DNA of 13,077 bases from Hyphomicrobiales bacterium. Its GTDB lineage: Bacteria > Pseudomonadota > Alphaproteobacteria > Rhodobacterales > Rhodobacteraceae. The DNA lies in contig PWLT01000247.1 in the NCBI GenBank assembly GCA_003558415.1, positions 1 to 13,077 of the forward strand, written 5' to 3'. A model generated the notes under the pieces. The model was not told where the DNA came from and made no database searches. It worked only from the letters and a program-made list of their open reading frames with translations. The position numbers were made by a program, and so were the translations under genes. Positions 5,474 to 13,077 of this stretch are shown here, piece by piece. The number at the start of each line of letters is the position of its first letter. The stretch's first letter is position 1.

Positions 5474-6289
5474 TCAACGGCTCTCGGCGTTTTCGGCCTC
5501 GGCCCCGGTGCGCAGCTTGTTGAGCACCACGCCCAGCGCGTTGGTGTGGCGCGAGAGATCCTCCACGCAAGCGTCGATCTCGGGCATCCGGGTGCTGTCG
5601 GCTGCCACCACCAGCAGTGCGCAATCCACCTTGTCGAGAAAGGCCAGCGTGTCGTCGTTCTCCAGCATCGGCGGCAGATCGAAGATCATCACCGAGGGGT
5701 CGAGCAGCCGTTCGATCTCTTCCAGAAGCGGCGGGACATTCCGGTTCTGCAACAGCTCGGCGGCGCCCTGCACAGGTGCGCTGTTGAGCGCCAGACAAAG
5801 CGTCTCGCCCACCCGCAACAGGTGTTCGGGCGGTGCGGCGGTGCCATCGAGCAACTCGGAAAACTGCGGGCGCGCATCCAGCCCCAGCATCGAGACGAGC
5901 GAGGGGTGGCGCAGATCGGTTTCGATGAGAACGCTGCGCAGATCGCTCTGACGCGCCAGGCTGAAGGCCAGATTCGCGGCGACGGTCGACGACCCGGTCG
6001 CGGTGCGCGGGGCGGTTATCGCCACGCGCCGCCAGCCGCGCGCGCGCAGCTCGCGCATCATCCGGGTGCGCAGCATGTCGAAGGGCGCGGCGGCCTCGCC
6101 GCCTGCGGCGGTGAAGATGCGCCCGCGCGCCAGTTGCGCGGCGGAGAGGTGGATCTCGGGCAGCCCGGCCCAGGCGTTCGCGACCGGGGAGCTCTGCACG
6201 GGCATCCCCACTTCGGTTCCGGTGCCGCCACCGCGCTCCTGTCGCCGGGCACGGGCCTTGGCGAGGGCGGATTGAATGCGTTCGGCCAT
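5474..6289 (-). CDS. CpsD/CapB-type BY-kinase homologue with degenerate Walker A
   Basis: A 271-residue cytoplasmic P-loop protein of the bacterial tyrosine-kinase family that partners Wzz-type proteins in polysaccharide export. The fold is recognisable from the residues after the P-loop (STVAANLAFSLAR, 101-113), the Walker A'-like VLIETDLRHPS (120-130), the Walker B-like VMIFDLPPM (200-208) and LNKLR near the end. Key residues are altered. Where the family has GxGKST, this protein has ATGSST (97-102), so the catalytic lysine is Ser100 and the first glycine is Ala97. The first Asp of Walker A' is Glu123. There is no tyrosine anywhere in the protein, so the usual C-terminal tyrosine cluster is absent. 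AAGGAG (6302-6307) overlaps the Wzz stop, 12 bases before the start. It is the last gene of the operon and is probably a non-kinase regulator or pseudokinase. Confidence 0.85.
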   Translation of the reverse strand: MAERIQSALAKARARRQERGGGTGTEVGMPVQSSPVANAWAGLPEIHLSAAQLARGRIFTAAGGEAAAPFDMLRTRMMRELRARGWRRVAITAPRTATGSSTVAANLAFSLARQSDLRSVLIETDLRHPSLVSMLGLDARPQFSELLDGTAAPPEHLLRVGETLCLALNSAPVQGAAELLQNRNVPPLLEEIERLLDPSVMIFDLPPMLENDDTLAFLDKVDCALLVVAADSTRMPEIDACVEDLSRHTNALGVVLNKLRTGAEAENAESR

Positions 6290-6305
6290 GGTGGTGTCGA
6301 TCTCC

Positions 6306-7565
6306 TTATCCGAATAGGGCCTGGCGGATCTGGGCGATCAGCGGGGCCAGACCGAGCCGGTCGGTCAGATGGCGCAAGAGGGCGTCCAGCGGGACAACCT
6401 GCCGGTGTACGACCGCCAGCGCCGCGACGATCAATGCCGCAACCGTGATGCCGGCCGCGCCGTGCCAGCCGGGTCGGGCCGGTGCCGCGCCGGGATCCGC
6501 GGCAAGCGGGATCACGGCCAGGGGTGGCTGCCCCATGCGGCGGGTGATGTCACGGGGCCGCCGCAGGGTCGGGTCCAGCGCCTCGGCCCCCAGCGCCGCG
6601 CCGAGGCCGAAAAGCAGCCCCAGCACCACGCCGCCCGAGGCGATCAGCGCGCGCCGGGGCCGCTCGGGCCGGCTCGGGGCTTCGGCGCTTTCGATCATCA
6701 TCAGCCGCGGGATCGTGCCCGCACCTTCACCGCCGGGCGGGGCGGCGCGCAGCGAGGCGGCGCGCGCAAGCGTGCTGTCATAGCGCACGCGCGTGGCGTC
6801 GAGGCTGCGCTCGAGCCGCTCGAGCGTGTTCGCCGCACGTTCCGCCGCCGCGATCTCGCCCACGATCTGTGCGCGCGTGGATTCGAGCGACTCGCGGGTC
6901 GTGTCGGTGCCCTCGATCGGATCCTCGCCAAGCCGGGCCTCGATCTCGGCGAGGCGGGCGCGCAGCGCGGGCAGGCGCTCGGGCAGCCGATCGGCGTTGG
7001 CTTCGCGAAAGGCCGCCAGACGCTCGGCATGGCGTTCAAGCTCACCGTCGAGGCGGCGCGCCTCGCGCTGCAGGATACTGGCGGCGCGCATCTCGTCGGG
7101 GCTTCCGGCCCCGGCCGCTTCGGCCAGCAGGAACTCCGCGAGCGCATTCGCCGCCGCCGCCGCGAGACGCGGATTCGGAGAGGCGAATCCAACCCGTACC
7201 GTGATCGCGTAATCGCCGCCGCCCTCTATCTGCACGACGGTGCGCTCGCGCATGTCGCGCAGCACCGCGTCGGGGTCGATGAGGCGCTCGTCGTGCAGCC
7301 CGAGCCGCGAGGATGCCTCCAGCAACGTCGCGCGCGTCATCATGCGCTGGGTCAGCACGCCGAGATTCTGGCGGATCTGCGCGTCGGGCAATGCCTCGGC
7401 CTCGTCGGTGGGCTGCACCAGAAGCGTCGCATCCGCGCGGTAGGTGGGCGGCCAGATCACGGCGAGCGCCAGCGCCAGCGCCGTCACCAGCAGCACCGTC
7501 GCCATCAGCACCGGGAAGCGGCGGCGCAGGACCACGCCCGCCCAGCGCGCCTCCGCGGCGTTCAT
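6306..7565 (-). CDS. Wzz/GumC-type polysaccharide co-polymerase (chain-length determinant)
   Basis: A 419-residue inner-membrane protein that sets chain length and helps export of an exopolysaccharide. Residues 19-38 form TM1, followed by PPTYRADATLLVQP, the usual start of the periplasmic Wzz domain. Residues about 160-275 are heptad-rich and predicted coiled coil. A GNVR-like stretch with MIESAEAPSRPERPRR leads into TM2 (about 306-327). Unlike the classic two-helix layout, a further hydrophobic helix (about 369-386) and an amphipathic tail follow, and no kinase domain is fused. The ATG at 7565 overlaps the TGA of the upstream ATPase gene (ATGA), implying translational coupling; the kinase homologue follows 16 bases downstream. 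The family call is firm, but the polymer is unknown. Confidence 0.88.
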   Translation of the reverse strand: MNAAEARWAGVVLRRRFPVLMATVLLVTALALALAVIWPPTYRADATLLVQPTDEAEALPDAQIRQNLGVLTQRMMTRATLLEASSRLGLHDERLIDPDAVLRDMRERTVVQIEGGGDYAITVRVGFASPNPRLAAAAANALAEFLLAEAAGAGSPDEMRAASILQREARRLDGELERHAERLAAFREANADRLPERLPALRARLAEIEARLGEDPIEGTDTTRESLESTRAQIVGEIAAAERAANTLERLERSLDATRVRYDSTLARAASLRAAPPGGEGAGTIPRLMMIESAEAPSRPERPRRALIASGGVVLGLLFGLGAALGAEALDPTLRRPRDITRRMGQPPLAVIPLAADPGAAPARPGWHGAAGITVAALIVAALAVVHRQVVPLDALLRHLTDRLGLAPLIAQIRQALFG

Positions 7566-8431
7566 TGGCCCTTGCCCGCCAGCCGCGGGGCCACCGCGCC
7601 GCCCCCGGCGAAGAAGACGCCGTCATCGATCACCTGCACCACCGTCGCCCGGCGCACGCGCCGTTGCCCGGCCGAGAAGGCATAGGTCATCGCCAGATCG
7701 CACAACTGGTTGACCAGCCTTGGCACCCCGCCGGTGGCCTCCTGCACCAGATCGGCGGCCTGGCGGCTGAACAAGGCGGGCTCGCCGCCGGCCACGGTGA
7801 GGCGATGGGCGATATAGCCCAGCACAGTCGGACCGTCCATCGCGGGGATGTGATAATTGGCCGCGACCCTCTGGGCGAACTGGGTCATGTCAGGGCGGCG
7901 CACGGTGTCGCGAAGCTCCGGCTGGCCGACCAGAACGAGTTGCAGCAGCTCGTCCTTGCCGGCATTGATATTGGTAAGCATCCGAAGCTCCTCGAGCGCC
8001 TCGAGGCCGAGATTCTGCGCCTCGTCGATGGCCAGCAGCACGCGCCGGCCCTGGGCGTACTCCTCGATCAGGTAATCCTGGAAACGGTTGAGCAGGCTCA
8101 CCTCGGACTCGTCGGGTGCGACCGGCTGCGACAGGGTCGGCATCACCCAGCGCAGCAGATCGCTGGTGCCGCGCCTTGCATTGGCGATCAGCCCGACCGA
8201 AATCTCGTCTCCCAGACCGGCGACGAAATGTTGCAGCAGCGTTGTCTTGCCCACGCCGATCTCGCCGGTGATCAGGGTGATGGGGGCGCGCGTGACCAAG
8301 CCGTATTCGAGCATCGCGAAGGCGCCGCGATGCGCGCGCGACCAGAACAGGAACTCCGGATCGGGCACCAGCGAAAAGGGCCTCTGCGTCAGGCCGAAAT
8401 GTTCCAGGTAGATGTCTTGCGTTGATGCCAT
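7562..8431 (-). CDS. ExeA/GspA-type AAA ATPase of exopolysaccharide loci
   Basis: A 289-residue P-loop ATPase of the ExeA family. Relatives occur beside Wzz and CpsD-type genes in exopolysaccharide loci, including those with exosortase (XrtA). It opens with YLEHFGLTQRPFSLVPDPEF, a family signature. Walker A is GEIGVGKTT (56-64), Walker B is VLLAIDEAQ (131-139), and a sensor-like LVLVGQPEL lies at 165-173. TGGVPRLVNQLCDLA near the C-terminus is also typical. The start at 8431 was chosen from where family similarity begins. Its ribosome site is poor and the frame is open further upstream to 8530. It is first in the operon and overlaps the Wzz gene by 4 bases. No exosortase or PEP-CTERM protein is in the window, so an XrtA link is only a possibility. 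Confidence 0.85.
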   Translation of the reverse strand: MASTQDIYLEHFGLTQRPFSLVPDPEFLFWSRAHRGAFAMLEYGLVTRAPITLITGEIGVGKTTLLQHFVAGLGDEISVGLIANARRGTSDLLRWVMPTLSQPVAPDESEVSLLNRFQDYLIEEYAQGRRVLLAIDEAQNLGLEALEELRMLTNINAGKDELLQLVLVGQPELRDTVRRPDMTQFAQRVAANYHIPAMDGPTVLGYIAHRLTVAGGEPALFSRQAADLVQEATGGVPRLVNQLCDLAMTYAFSAGQRRVRRATVVQVIDDGVFFAGGGAVAPRLAGKGQ

Positions 8432-9010
8432 GTCGGGGCGTTCGCCTGTGGATGCCTGTATCCGGTGCGCTGCCGGTTTCGCGTGTCGCACTTTTGGGTC
8501 CTTATATCCTACCGACCCGGCAAACACCATTCGCGGGGCCGTTCAACGGCGCGCGAGGGGCGGAAATGCGACGATTTTCGGGTCACTCTCATGTCCGGTG
8601 TCGCGCGGGTGGGGGCGCAAGGCCCCGATTCGCCCGTGCGCACACCCACAGGGGGAACGTGGGGCAGGTATTTCCAGTTTAGAGCGAGTCCGCTGCGGTC
8701 CACAGGAGCCGACTGTTCACGAATTCGCTACAATTTGCTCGTCGCAAGGGCATTGGCGCTCCCATATGTCTCAATGCGAAGCTGTATTCGTGCACGCTGC
8801 GGAAAATCACTGTTTCCAAGCTCTTGTGCAATGCGTCTCGGCTTGTTCGAAACCTTGTATAAGTGTTTAGTCAACTTGTGGAGTTGGGGGGAGCGGAGAG
8901 CCGCGCGGTTTCGCCGCGAAGCGCCTGCATTTCAGGGGAATCTCCCAGCACATAGGTGAATGCGCGTCGCCAGCTATCGCGACAGCGGGAGAAGAGCAGG
9001 TGGGGTCAAT
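8432..9010. promoter_or_regulatory. 579-base divergent promoter region, partly A+T-rich
   Basis: Separates the leftward ATPase-Wzz-kinase operon from the rightward sugar transferase and must carry promoters for both. No coding frame with plausible protein sequence is seen. G+C falls sharply here: 29 of 60 bases at 8761-8820 and 26 of 60 at 8821-8880. Within this part CTTGT occurs four times (8823, 8842, 8854, 8875). TTGTTC (8843-8848), then 17 bases, then TTTAGT (8866-8871) is a candidate promoter for the sugar transferase. A small hairpin, CGCGG-TTTCG-CCGCG, lies downstream of it near 8902-8916. Confidence 0.5.
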
Positions 9011-9751
9011 ATGTCGGTTCAATCCGAATTGGAAGATTCCGGGTATCGAGGTGCAATCGCGCCCGGCGCGGACTCGGACCGGACACGGGGGACGATCCCG
9101 GCGGCGGCACTGCTTCGAGGGTTTGCCGCGAAAAGGCCACAATCCGGTCTTTACCGTGCCTTCATCAAGCGCTGCCTCGACATTCTTCTGGTGCTGGCCA
9201 GTGCGCCGGTGATCCTGCCCATCCTCGCGGTACTCGCGCTGCTCGTGGCGCGCGACGGTGGTCAGCCTTTCTACGGGCAGGATCGCATCGGCCGGGGCGG
9301 GCGGCGGTTCCGGATGTGGAAGCTGCGCACCATGGTCGTCGATGCCGATCGCAAGCTTGAGGAATGCCTTGCGCGCGACCCGGCGCTGCGCGCCGAATGG
9401 GACGCCACCCAGAAGCTGAAGAACGACCCGCGCATCACCCGGCTCGGGCGGATCATGCGCAAGACCTCGATGGATGAGCTGCCGCAGCTGTGGAACGTGC
9501 TCAAGGGCGAGATGAGCATCGTCGGCCCGCGGCCGTTCATGCCCGATCAGAGTGCGCTCTATCACGGCCATGCCTATTACCGGCTGCGCCCCGGCCTTAC
9601 CGGCTTCTGGCAGGTTTCCGAGCGCAACGACGGTGACTTCGCCCAGCGCGCCCGTCACGATTCGCAATATGACCGGGCGCTGTCGTTCTGGACCGATCTG
9701 CGGGTGGTGCTGTCCACGGTTCGGGTGGTGCTTCGCGCGACCGGCTACTGA
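9011..9751 (+). CDS. Undecaprenyl-phosphate sugar-1-phosphate transferase (bacterial sugar transferase family)
   Basis: A 246-residue membrane-associated priming glycosyltransferase that moves a sugar-1-phosphate from a nucleotide sugar to undecaprenyl phosphate, the first step of repeat-unit assembly. It is of the short, ExoY-like form without the extra N-terminal helices of WcaJ. One hydrophobic segment (about residues 57-78, after IKRCLDILLV) is followed by YGQDRIGRGGRRFRMWKLRT. The catalytic core includes LGRIMRKTSMDELPQLWNV, GEMSIVGPRPFMPDQ and RLRPGLTGFWQVSERN, all signatures of the family. The start at 9011 has AGGTGG (8998-9003) 7 bases before it; an earlier in-frame ATG at 8960 lacks a good site. 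It is divergent from the Wzz operon and probably serves the same polymer. The donor sugar cannot be told. Confidence 0.92.
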   Translation: MSVQSELEDSGYRGAIAPGADSDRTRGTIPAAALLRGFAAKRPQSGLYRAFIKRCLDILLVLASAPVILPILAVLALLVARDGGQPFYGQDRIGRGGRRFRMWKLRTMVVDADRKLEECLARDPALRAEWDATQKLKNDPRITRLGRIMRKTSMDELPQLWNVLKGEMSIVGPRPFMPDQSALYHGHAYYRLRPGLTGFWQVSERNDGDFAQRARHDSQYDRALSFWTDLRVVLSTVRVVLRATGY

Positions 9752-9805
9752 TCTGGCCTGATATCGGCCTTGCGCGCGCCGGATTGTGCTGGCAAGTGAG
9801 CGCGG

Positions 9806-10471
9806 ATGCGCGGCACCCGAACCCTGCGACCCATGGGCACCCGGCCCAACGCCCCTGCGGTGCTCTGGCTCGTGGGGATCACCTGTCTGCCCGAGGTGGT
9901 GTTCACCCTTGCCGGCAGCGGCCTGATCGGCGGGTTTGGTCTGCGCAACTGGGCGGTGGTGCATTTCGCCTTCTGGTCGGGACTGCTGCGCGGCTGGGAG
10001 GCGATCTATCCCCTTCAGGGCATGCTGATGTTCGTCACCTACGCGCTGTTGCACGGGGGTTTTCTGCATCTCATCGGCAACATGGTGGCGGTCCTGGCAC
10101 TGGGCGGCATCGTCGTGGCGCGCATCGGGCAGCAGGGATTCGTGATCCTCTATGTGCTCACCGCCATCGGGGGCGGGGCGGGCTATGCGCTGCTGGGAAG
10201 CACTGATGCCCCGATGGTCGGCGCCTCGGGCGCGGTTTTCGGGCTGGTCGGGGCCTGGAAATACTGGGAGTGGCGCGACCGCCGCGCGGCACGGGCCGAC
10301 ATGCGCCCGCTGTGGATGTCGCTGCTCGGGCTGGCGCTGCTCAACGTGCTGCTCTGGGTGGCGCTGGCGGGGCTGCTGGCCTGGGAGGCGCATCTGGGCG
10401 GCTTTATGGTCGGCTGGGCGCTCGCGGCCTTCGTGACCCCGTCCGACCGCGGGCGAAGCACCTGGCGTTGA
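9806..10471 (+). CDS. Rhomboid family intramembrane serine protease
   Basis: A 221-residue polytopic protease with about six membrane segments, cleaving substrates within the membrane. The nucleophile is Ser141 in GASGAVFG. The partner is His196 in AHLGGFMVGW, giving the Ser-His dyad. HGGFLHLIGNM (83-93) supplies the conserved His88 and the oxyanion Asn92. All expected motifs are present, so it should be active. ATG 9806 is used; ATG 9833 (residue 10) is an alternative, since neither has a strong ribosome site. It follows the sugar transferase by 54 bases and precedes ftsB by 117 bases. The substrate is unknown, and a link to the matrix genes is not shown. Confidence 0.9.
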   Translation: MRGTRTLRPMGTRPNAPAVLWLVGITCLPEVVFTLAGSGLIGGFGLRNWAVVHFAFWSGLLRGWEAIYPLQGMLMFVTYALLHGGFLHLIGNMVAVLALGGIVVARIGQQGFVILYVLTAIGGGAGYALLGSTDAPMVGASGAVFGLVGAWKYWEWRDRRAARADMRPLWMSLLGLALLNVLLWVALAGLLAWEAHLGGFMVGWALAAFVTPSDRGRSTWR

Positions 10472-10588
10472 GCGTCCGCCCAGTGGGGCGATTTCATATC
10501 CCTGTCGCGGCGGGGATTCCCAAGCCTGGCCGTTTGTGGCAAGCTGCCCGCGATGCGCCCGCAAGAGGCGCGACTTGAGGCGATCGAG

Positions 10589-10891
10589 ATGCAGCAATCC
10601 CGTACCCGCCCGGCGCTGGGGGCGACTCTCTTTCTGGTGCTTGCCCTGACGCTGGGCAGTTATTTCACCTTTGCCGCGGTGCAGGGCAACCACGGCCTGT
10701 TCCAGCGTATCGAGACCGAGGCGCAGAACGAAACCCTGCGCGGCACGCGCGACCGCCTTGCCGGGGAGCTGGAGCGGATGGAGAATCGTACGCGCAGGCT
10801 GTCGGATGATTACCTCGATCTCGATCTGCTCGATCAGCAGGCCCGCGACGTGCTCGGCATGATCCGCGCCGACGAACTGGTGATCCGATGA
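10589..10891 (+). CDS. ftsB: Cell division protein FtsB / DivIC-type septum formation initiator
   Basis: A 100-residue bitopic inner-membrane protein of the division site, which in other bacteria forms the FtsQLB complex that activates septal peptidoglycan synthesis. A short cytoplasmic N-terminus is followed by one helix (about residues 10-31) and a coiled-coil stretch (about 36-72, with ETLRGTRDRLAGELERMENR). The tail DYLDLDLLDQQARDVLGMI is typical of the family. Location directly upstream of pdhA is common in alphaproteobacteria. The start at 10589 has GAGG (10577-10580) 8 bases before it; an in-frame ATG at 10553 is possible but less likely. Confidence 0.88.
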   Translation: MQQSRTRPALGATLFLVLALTLGSYFTFAAVQGNHGLFQRIETEAQNETLRGTRDRLAGELERMENRTRRLSDDYLDLDLLDQQARDVLGMIRADELVIR

Positions 10892-10924
10892 GCGCGCGGT
10901 CTGCGCGTTTCCTTGCCGAAGGAA

Positions 10925-10953
10925 TTGCCTCGCCCCGCAGCGGCTGCTAGTCT
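10925..10953 (+). promoter_or_regulatory. Candidate pdhA promoter
   Basis: TTGCCT (10925-10930) and TAGTCT (10948-10953) are separated by exactly 17 bases, in the 104-base gap between ftsB and pdhA. The spacing is ideal and the boxes resemble a sigma-70 site. It would start the pyruvate dehydrogenase transcript about 35 bases before the pdhA start. Confidence 0.4.
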
Positions 10954-10995
10954 TCCGATTGTTTAATGCTGAACTATCGCCTGAGGGAGGCACGC

Positions 10996-11991
10996 ATGGC
11001 CGCACGCAAGGCTGCTTCGAAACCGAGTGCGTCGAAGGACGAGCTTCTGCACTATTACCGCGAGATGCTGCTCATCCGCCGCTTCGAGGAAAAGGCGGGC
11101 CAGCTCTACGGCATGGGGCTGATCGGCGGGTTCTGCCATCTCTATATCGGGCAGGAGGCCGTGGTGGTCGGGCTCGAGGCTGCGGCCGAAGAGGGCGACA
11201 AGCGCATCACCACCTATCGCGATCACGGGCACATGCTGGCCTGCGGGATGGATCCCAAGGGTGTGATGGCCGAGCTGACGGGGCGCGAGGGCGGCTATTC
11301 GCGCGGCAAGGGCGGCTCGATGCACATGTTCTCCAAGGAAAAGGATTTCTATGGTGGCCACGGCATCGTGGGCGCCAATGTGCCGCTCGGCGCGGGGCTG
11401 GCGCTGGTGGACAAGTATCGCGGCACGGATCGTGTCACCTTCACCTATTTCGGCGACGGGGCTGCCAATCAGGGCCAGGTGTATGAGACCTACAACATGG
11501 CCATGCTGTGGGATCTCCCGGTGATCTTCGTGATCGAGAACAACAAATACGCCATGGGCACCAGCGTGAAGCGCGCCACCCGCTCGCCCTCGCTGTGGGA
11601 GCGCGGCGCCTCCTTCGGCATCCCCGGAGAGGAGGTCGACGGCATGGACGTGCTGGCGGTGAAGGCCGCCGGAGAGAAGGCCGTCAAGCACTGCCGCGCC
11701 GGCAAGGGGCCCTATATCCTTGAGGTCATGACATATCGCTATCGCGGCCATTCCATGTCGGATCCGGCCAAGTACCGCACCCGCGAGGAGGTCCAGAAGG
11801 TCCGCGAGGAACGCGACGCCATCGAGCATGTGCGCGATCTGCTGCTCAAGGGCAAGCATGCCGGCGAGGACGATCTCAAGGCCATCGACAAGGAGATCAA
11901 GGACATCGTGAACGCGGCCGCCGAGTTTGCCAAGGAAAGCCCCGAGCCAGACGCGTCGGAGCTCTACACCGACATTCTGGCCGAGGCCTGA
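10996..11991 (+). CDS. pdhA: Pyruvate dehydrogenase E1 component, alpha subunit
   Basis: A 331-residue thiamine-diphosphate enzyme subunit. With PdhB it decarboxylates pyruvate and acetylates the lipoyl group, linking glycolysis to the TCA cycle. Visible are [11 protein letters not shown] (about 46-56), [17 protein letters not shown] (about 120-136) and the ThDP/Mg motif starting [10 protein letters not shown] and ending [10 protein letters not shown] (about 152-190). The conserved loop [11 protein letters not shown] follows; its serines are the equivalent of the regulated site in mitochondrial enzymes. ATG 10996 is chosen because GGGAGG (10985-10990) lies 5 bases ahead. pdhB follows 19 bases downstream. 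Length and motifs are typical, with nothing missing. Confidence 0.97.
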   Translation: MAARKAASKPSASKDELLHYYREMLLIRRFEEKAGQLYGMGLIGGFCHLYIGQEAVVVGLEAAAEEGDKRITTYRDHGHMLACGMDPKGVMAELTGREGGYSRGKGGSMHMFSKEKDFYGGHGIVGANVPLGAGLALVDKYRGTDRVTFTYFGDGAANQGQVYETYNMAMLWDLPVIFVIENNKYAMGTSVKRATRSPSLWERGASFGIPGEEVDGMDVLAVKAAGEKAVKHCRAGKGPYILEVMTYRYRGHSMSDPAKYRTREEVQKVREERDAIEHVRDLLLKGKHAGEDDLKAIDKEIKDIVNAAAEFAKESPEPDASELYTDILAEA

Positions 11992-12010
11992 GGGGGGGAG
12001 GACGCACGAG

Positions 12011-13077
12011 ATGCCTACCGAAGTACTGATGCCCGCCCTCTCGCCCACCATGGAGGAGGGCACGCTGGCCAGATGGCTGGTCAAGGAGGGCGACACCGTC
12101 TCCTCGGGTGATATCCTGGCCGAGATCGAGACCGACAAGGCGACGATGGAGTTCGAGGCCGTCGATGAGGGCACGATCGGCCGGATCCTGATCGAGGAGG
12201 GCACCGAGGGCGTGAAGGTCAACACACCCATCGCCGTTCTGCTCGAGGAGGGCGAAAGCGCCGATGACATCGGCGCAAGCGGCGGGTCTTCCGCCCCGGA
12301 GGCGCCACGCGCCGACGCGGCCGCCAAGGCGGCCCCCGAAGGGGGCTCCGCGAAGGCCGCACCTGCAGCGCCCGCTGTCCCCGCGCCCGATACGAGCCCC
12401 GACTGGCCCGAGGGCACGGAGATGGTCACCCAGACGGTGCGCGAGGCGCTCAACGCCGCCATCGCCGAGGAGATGCGCCGCGAGGAAGACGTGTTCATCA
12501 TGGGCGAGGAGGTCGCCGAGTATGAGGGCGCCTACAAGATCACCCAGGGGCTGCTTGACGAATTCGGCGCGCGCCGCGTGATTGATACGCCGATCACCGA
12601 ACACGGCTTTGCCGGGATCGGCGTGGGCGCGGCCTTCGGCGGGCTCAAGCCCATCGTCGAGTTCATGACCTGGAATTTCGCCATGCAGGCGATCGACCAG
12701 ATCATCAACTCGGCGGCCAAGACACTCTACATGTCGGGCGGTCAGATGGGCTGCCCCATCGTCTTCCGTGGCCCCAACGGCGCGGCCGCGCGCGTCGCCG
12801 CCCAGCACAGCCAGTGCTACGCGGCCTGGTACAGCCATATCCCCGGACTCAAGGTGGCGATGCCGTATTCGGCCGCCGACTACAAGGGCCTGTTCAAATC
12901 CGCCGTGCGCGACCCCAACCCGGTGATCTTCCTCGAGAACGAGATCCTCTACGGCAAGTCCTTCGAGGTGCCCAAGCTCGACGATTACACCATCCCCTTC
13001 GGCAAGGCGCGTATCTGGCGCGAGGGGTCTGACGCGACCATCGTGAGCTTCGGCATCGGCATGACCTATGCGCTCGA
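12011..13077 (+). CDS. pdhB: Pyruvate dehydrogenase E1 component, beta subunit with N-terminal lipoyl domain (partial)
   Basis: The beta subunit of the E1 enzyme, cut by the right window edge after about 355 codons. Residues 1-79 form a lipoyl domain with the attachment Lys43 in ETDKATME. An Ala/Pro-rich linker (about 80-130) follows, then the transketolase-like E1-beta domain beginning near [16 protein letters not shown]. It includes [17 protein letters not shown] and [20 protein letters not shown]. An E1-beta carrying its own lipoyl domain is a known alphaproteobacterial arrangement. The start has a G-rich ribosome site (GGAGG at 11997-12001) 9 bases ahead. The E2 gene (pdhC) would be expected just outside the window. 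Confidence 0.97.
   Translation, partial: MPTEVLMPALSPTMEEGTLARWLVKEGDTVSSGDILAEIETDKATMEFEAVDEGTIGRILIEEGTEGVKVNTPIAVLLEEGESADDIGASGGSSAPEAPRADAAAKAAPEGGSAKAAPAAPAVPAPDTSPDWPEGTEMVTQTVREALNAAIAEEMRREEDVFIMGEEVAEYEGAYKITQGLLDEFGARRVIDTPITEHGFAGIGVGAAFGGLKPIVEFMTWNFAMQAIDQIINSAAKTLYMSGGQMGCPIVFRGPNGAAARVAAQHSQCYAAWYSHIPGLKVAMPYSAADYKGLFKSAVRDPNPVIFLENEILYGKSFEVPKLDDYTIPFGKARIWREGSDATIVSFGIGMTYAL

Noticed and set aside
5441..8425. Plus-strand open frames across the exopolysaccharide operon
   Set aside because: All are antisense to the kinase homologue, Wzz and ATPase genes, which have clear motifs. The plus-strand translations show none.
8841..8863. tRNA-like T-loop sequence GTTCGAAAC at 8845-8853
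   Set aside because: The bases on either side do not form the 5-bp T-stem, and no acceptor or anticodon arms can be drawn.
8412..8870. Plus-strand frame of about 150 codons in the divergent intergenic region
   Set aside because: Begins inside the ATPase gene in antisense, is cysteine-rich without pattern, and has no recognisable domain or ribosome site.
8867..11005. Very long open frame on the minus strand (about 712 codons)
   Set aside because: It overlaps the sugar transferase, rhomboid and ftsB genes in antisense. The protein is rich in Arg, His, Gln and Pro with no domain, as expected for a shadow frame in high-G+C DNA.
10963..12501. Long open frame on the minus strand across pdhA and pdhB
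   Set aside because: Antisense to two unmistakable pyruvate dehydrogenase genes. Low-complexity Ser/Ala and Leu/Gly composition with no ribosome site of note.

Overview
The window looks like chromosomal DNA of a high-G+C alphaproteobacterium, most likely Rhodobacteraceae. The reasons are a pyruvate dehydrogenase E1-beta carrying its own N-terminal lipoyl domain, directly after pdhA and an ftsB-type gene, and the alphaproteobacterial curli chaperone csgH. This is inferred from gene content; no database was searched.

Layout. Positions 1-863 (minus) hold most of an FAD-dependent geranylgeranyl-reductase-family enzyme that runs off the left edge. An NAD(P)-dependent aldehyde dehydrogenase of the succinate-semialdehyde type follows on plus (1104-2591). 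It converges, across about 307 gene-free bases, on a small cold-shock protein (2899-3105, minus). A four-helix DUF4064-like membrane protein is on plus (3345-3701). A strong hairpin at 3704-3736 separates it from a minus-strand curli operon: a csgA-type subunit (4686-5126), csgH (4205-4621) and a second curlin-repeat subunit (3759-4184). About 350 bases rich in dyad symmetries lie upstream of csgA. Next comes a minus-strand exopolysaccharide operon in tight array: an ExeA/GspA-type AAA ATPase (7562-8431), a Wzz/GumC-type co-polymerase (6306-7565) and a CpsD/CapB-type kinase homologue (5474-6289). A 579-base, unusually A+T-rich intergenic region separates it from a divergent sugar transferase (9011-9751). 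The right end is housekeeping on plus: a rhomboid protease, ftsB, pdhA and pdhB, which runs off the right edge.

Taken together, 3759-9751 reads as a biofilm-matrix island set between metabolic genes. It has amyloid (curli) subunits plus their periplasmic chaperone, and a priming glycosyltransferase plus chain-length control proteins for a polysaccharide. The curli export genes (csgG, csgE, csgF) and a curli regulator are not in the window, nor are a polysaccharide flippase, polymerase or further glycosyltransferases.

The most distinctive observations are four. The BY-kinase homologue has lost the Walker A lysine and contains no tyrosine at all. The curlin has strict 11-residue repeats with two cysteines exactly 22 residues apart. 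A long intercistronic RNA hairpin lies just after csgA, and its only non-Watson-Crick pair is a G-U on the transcribed strand. The aldehyde dehydrogenase has histidine in place of the conserved cofactor-binding lysine.
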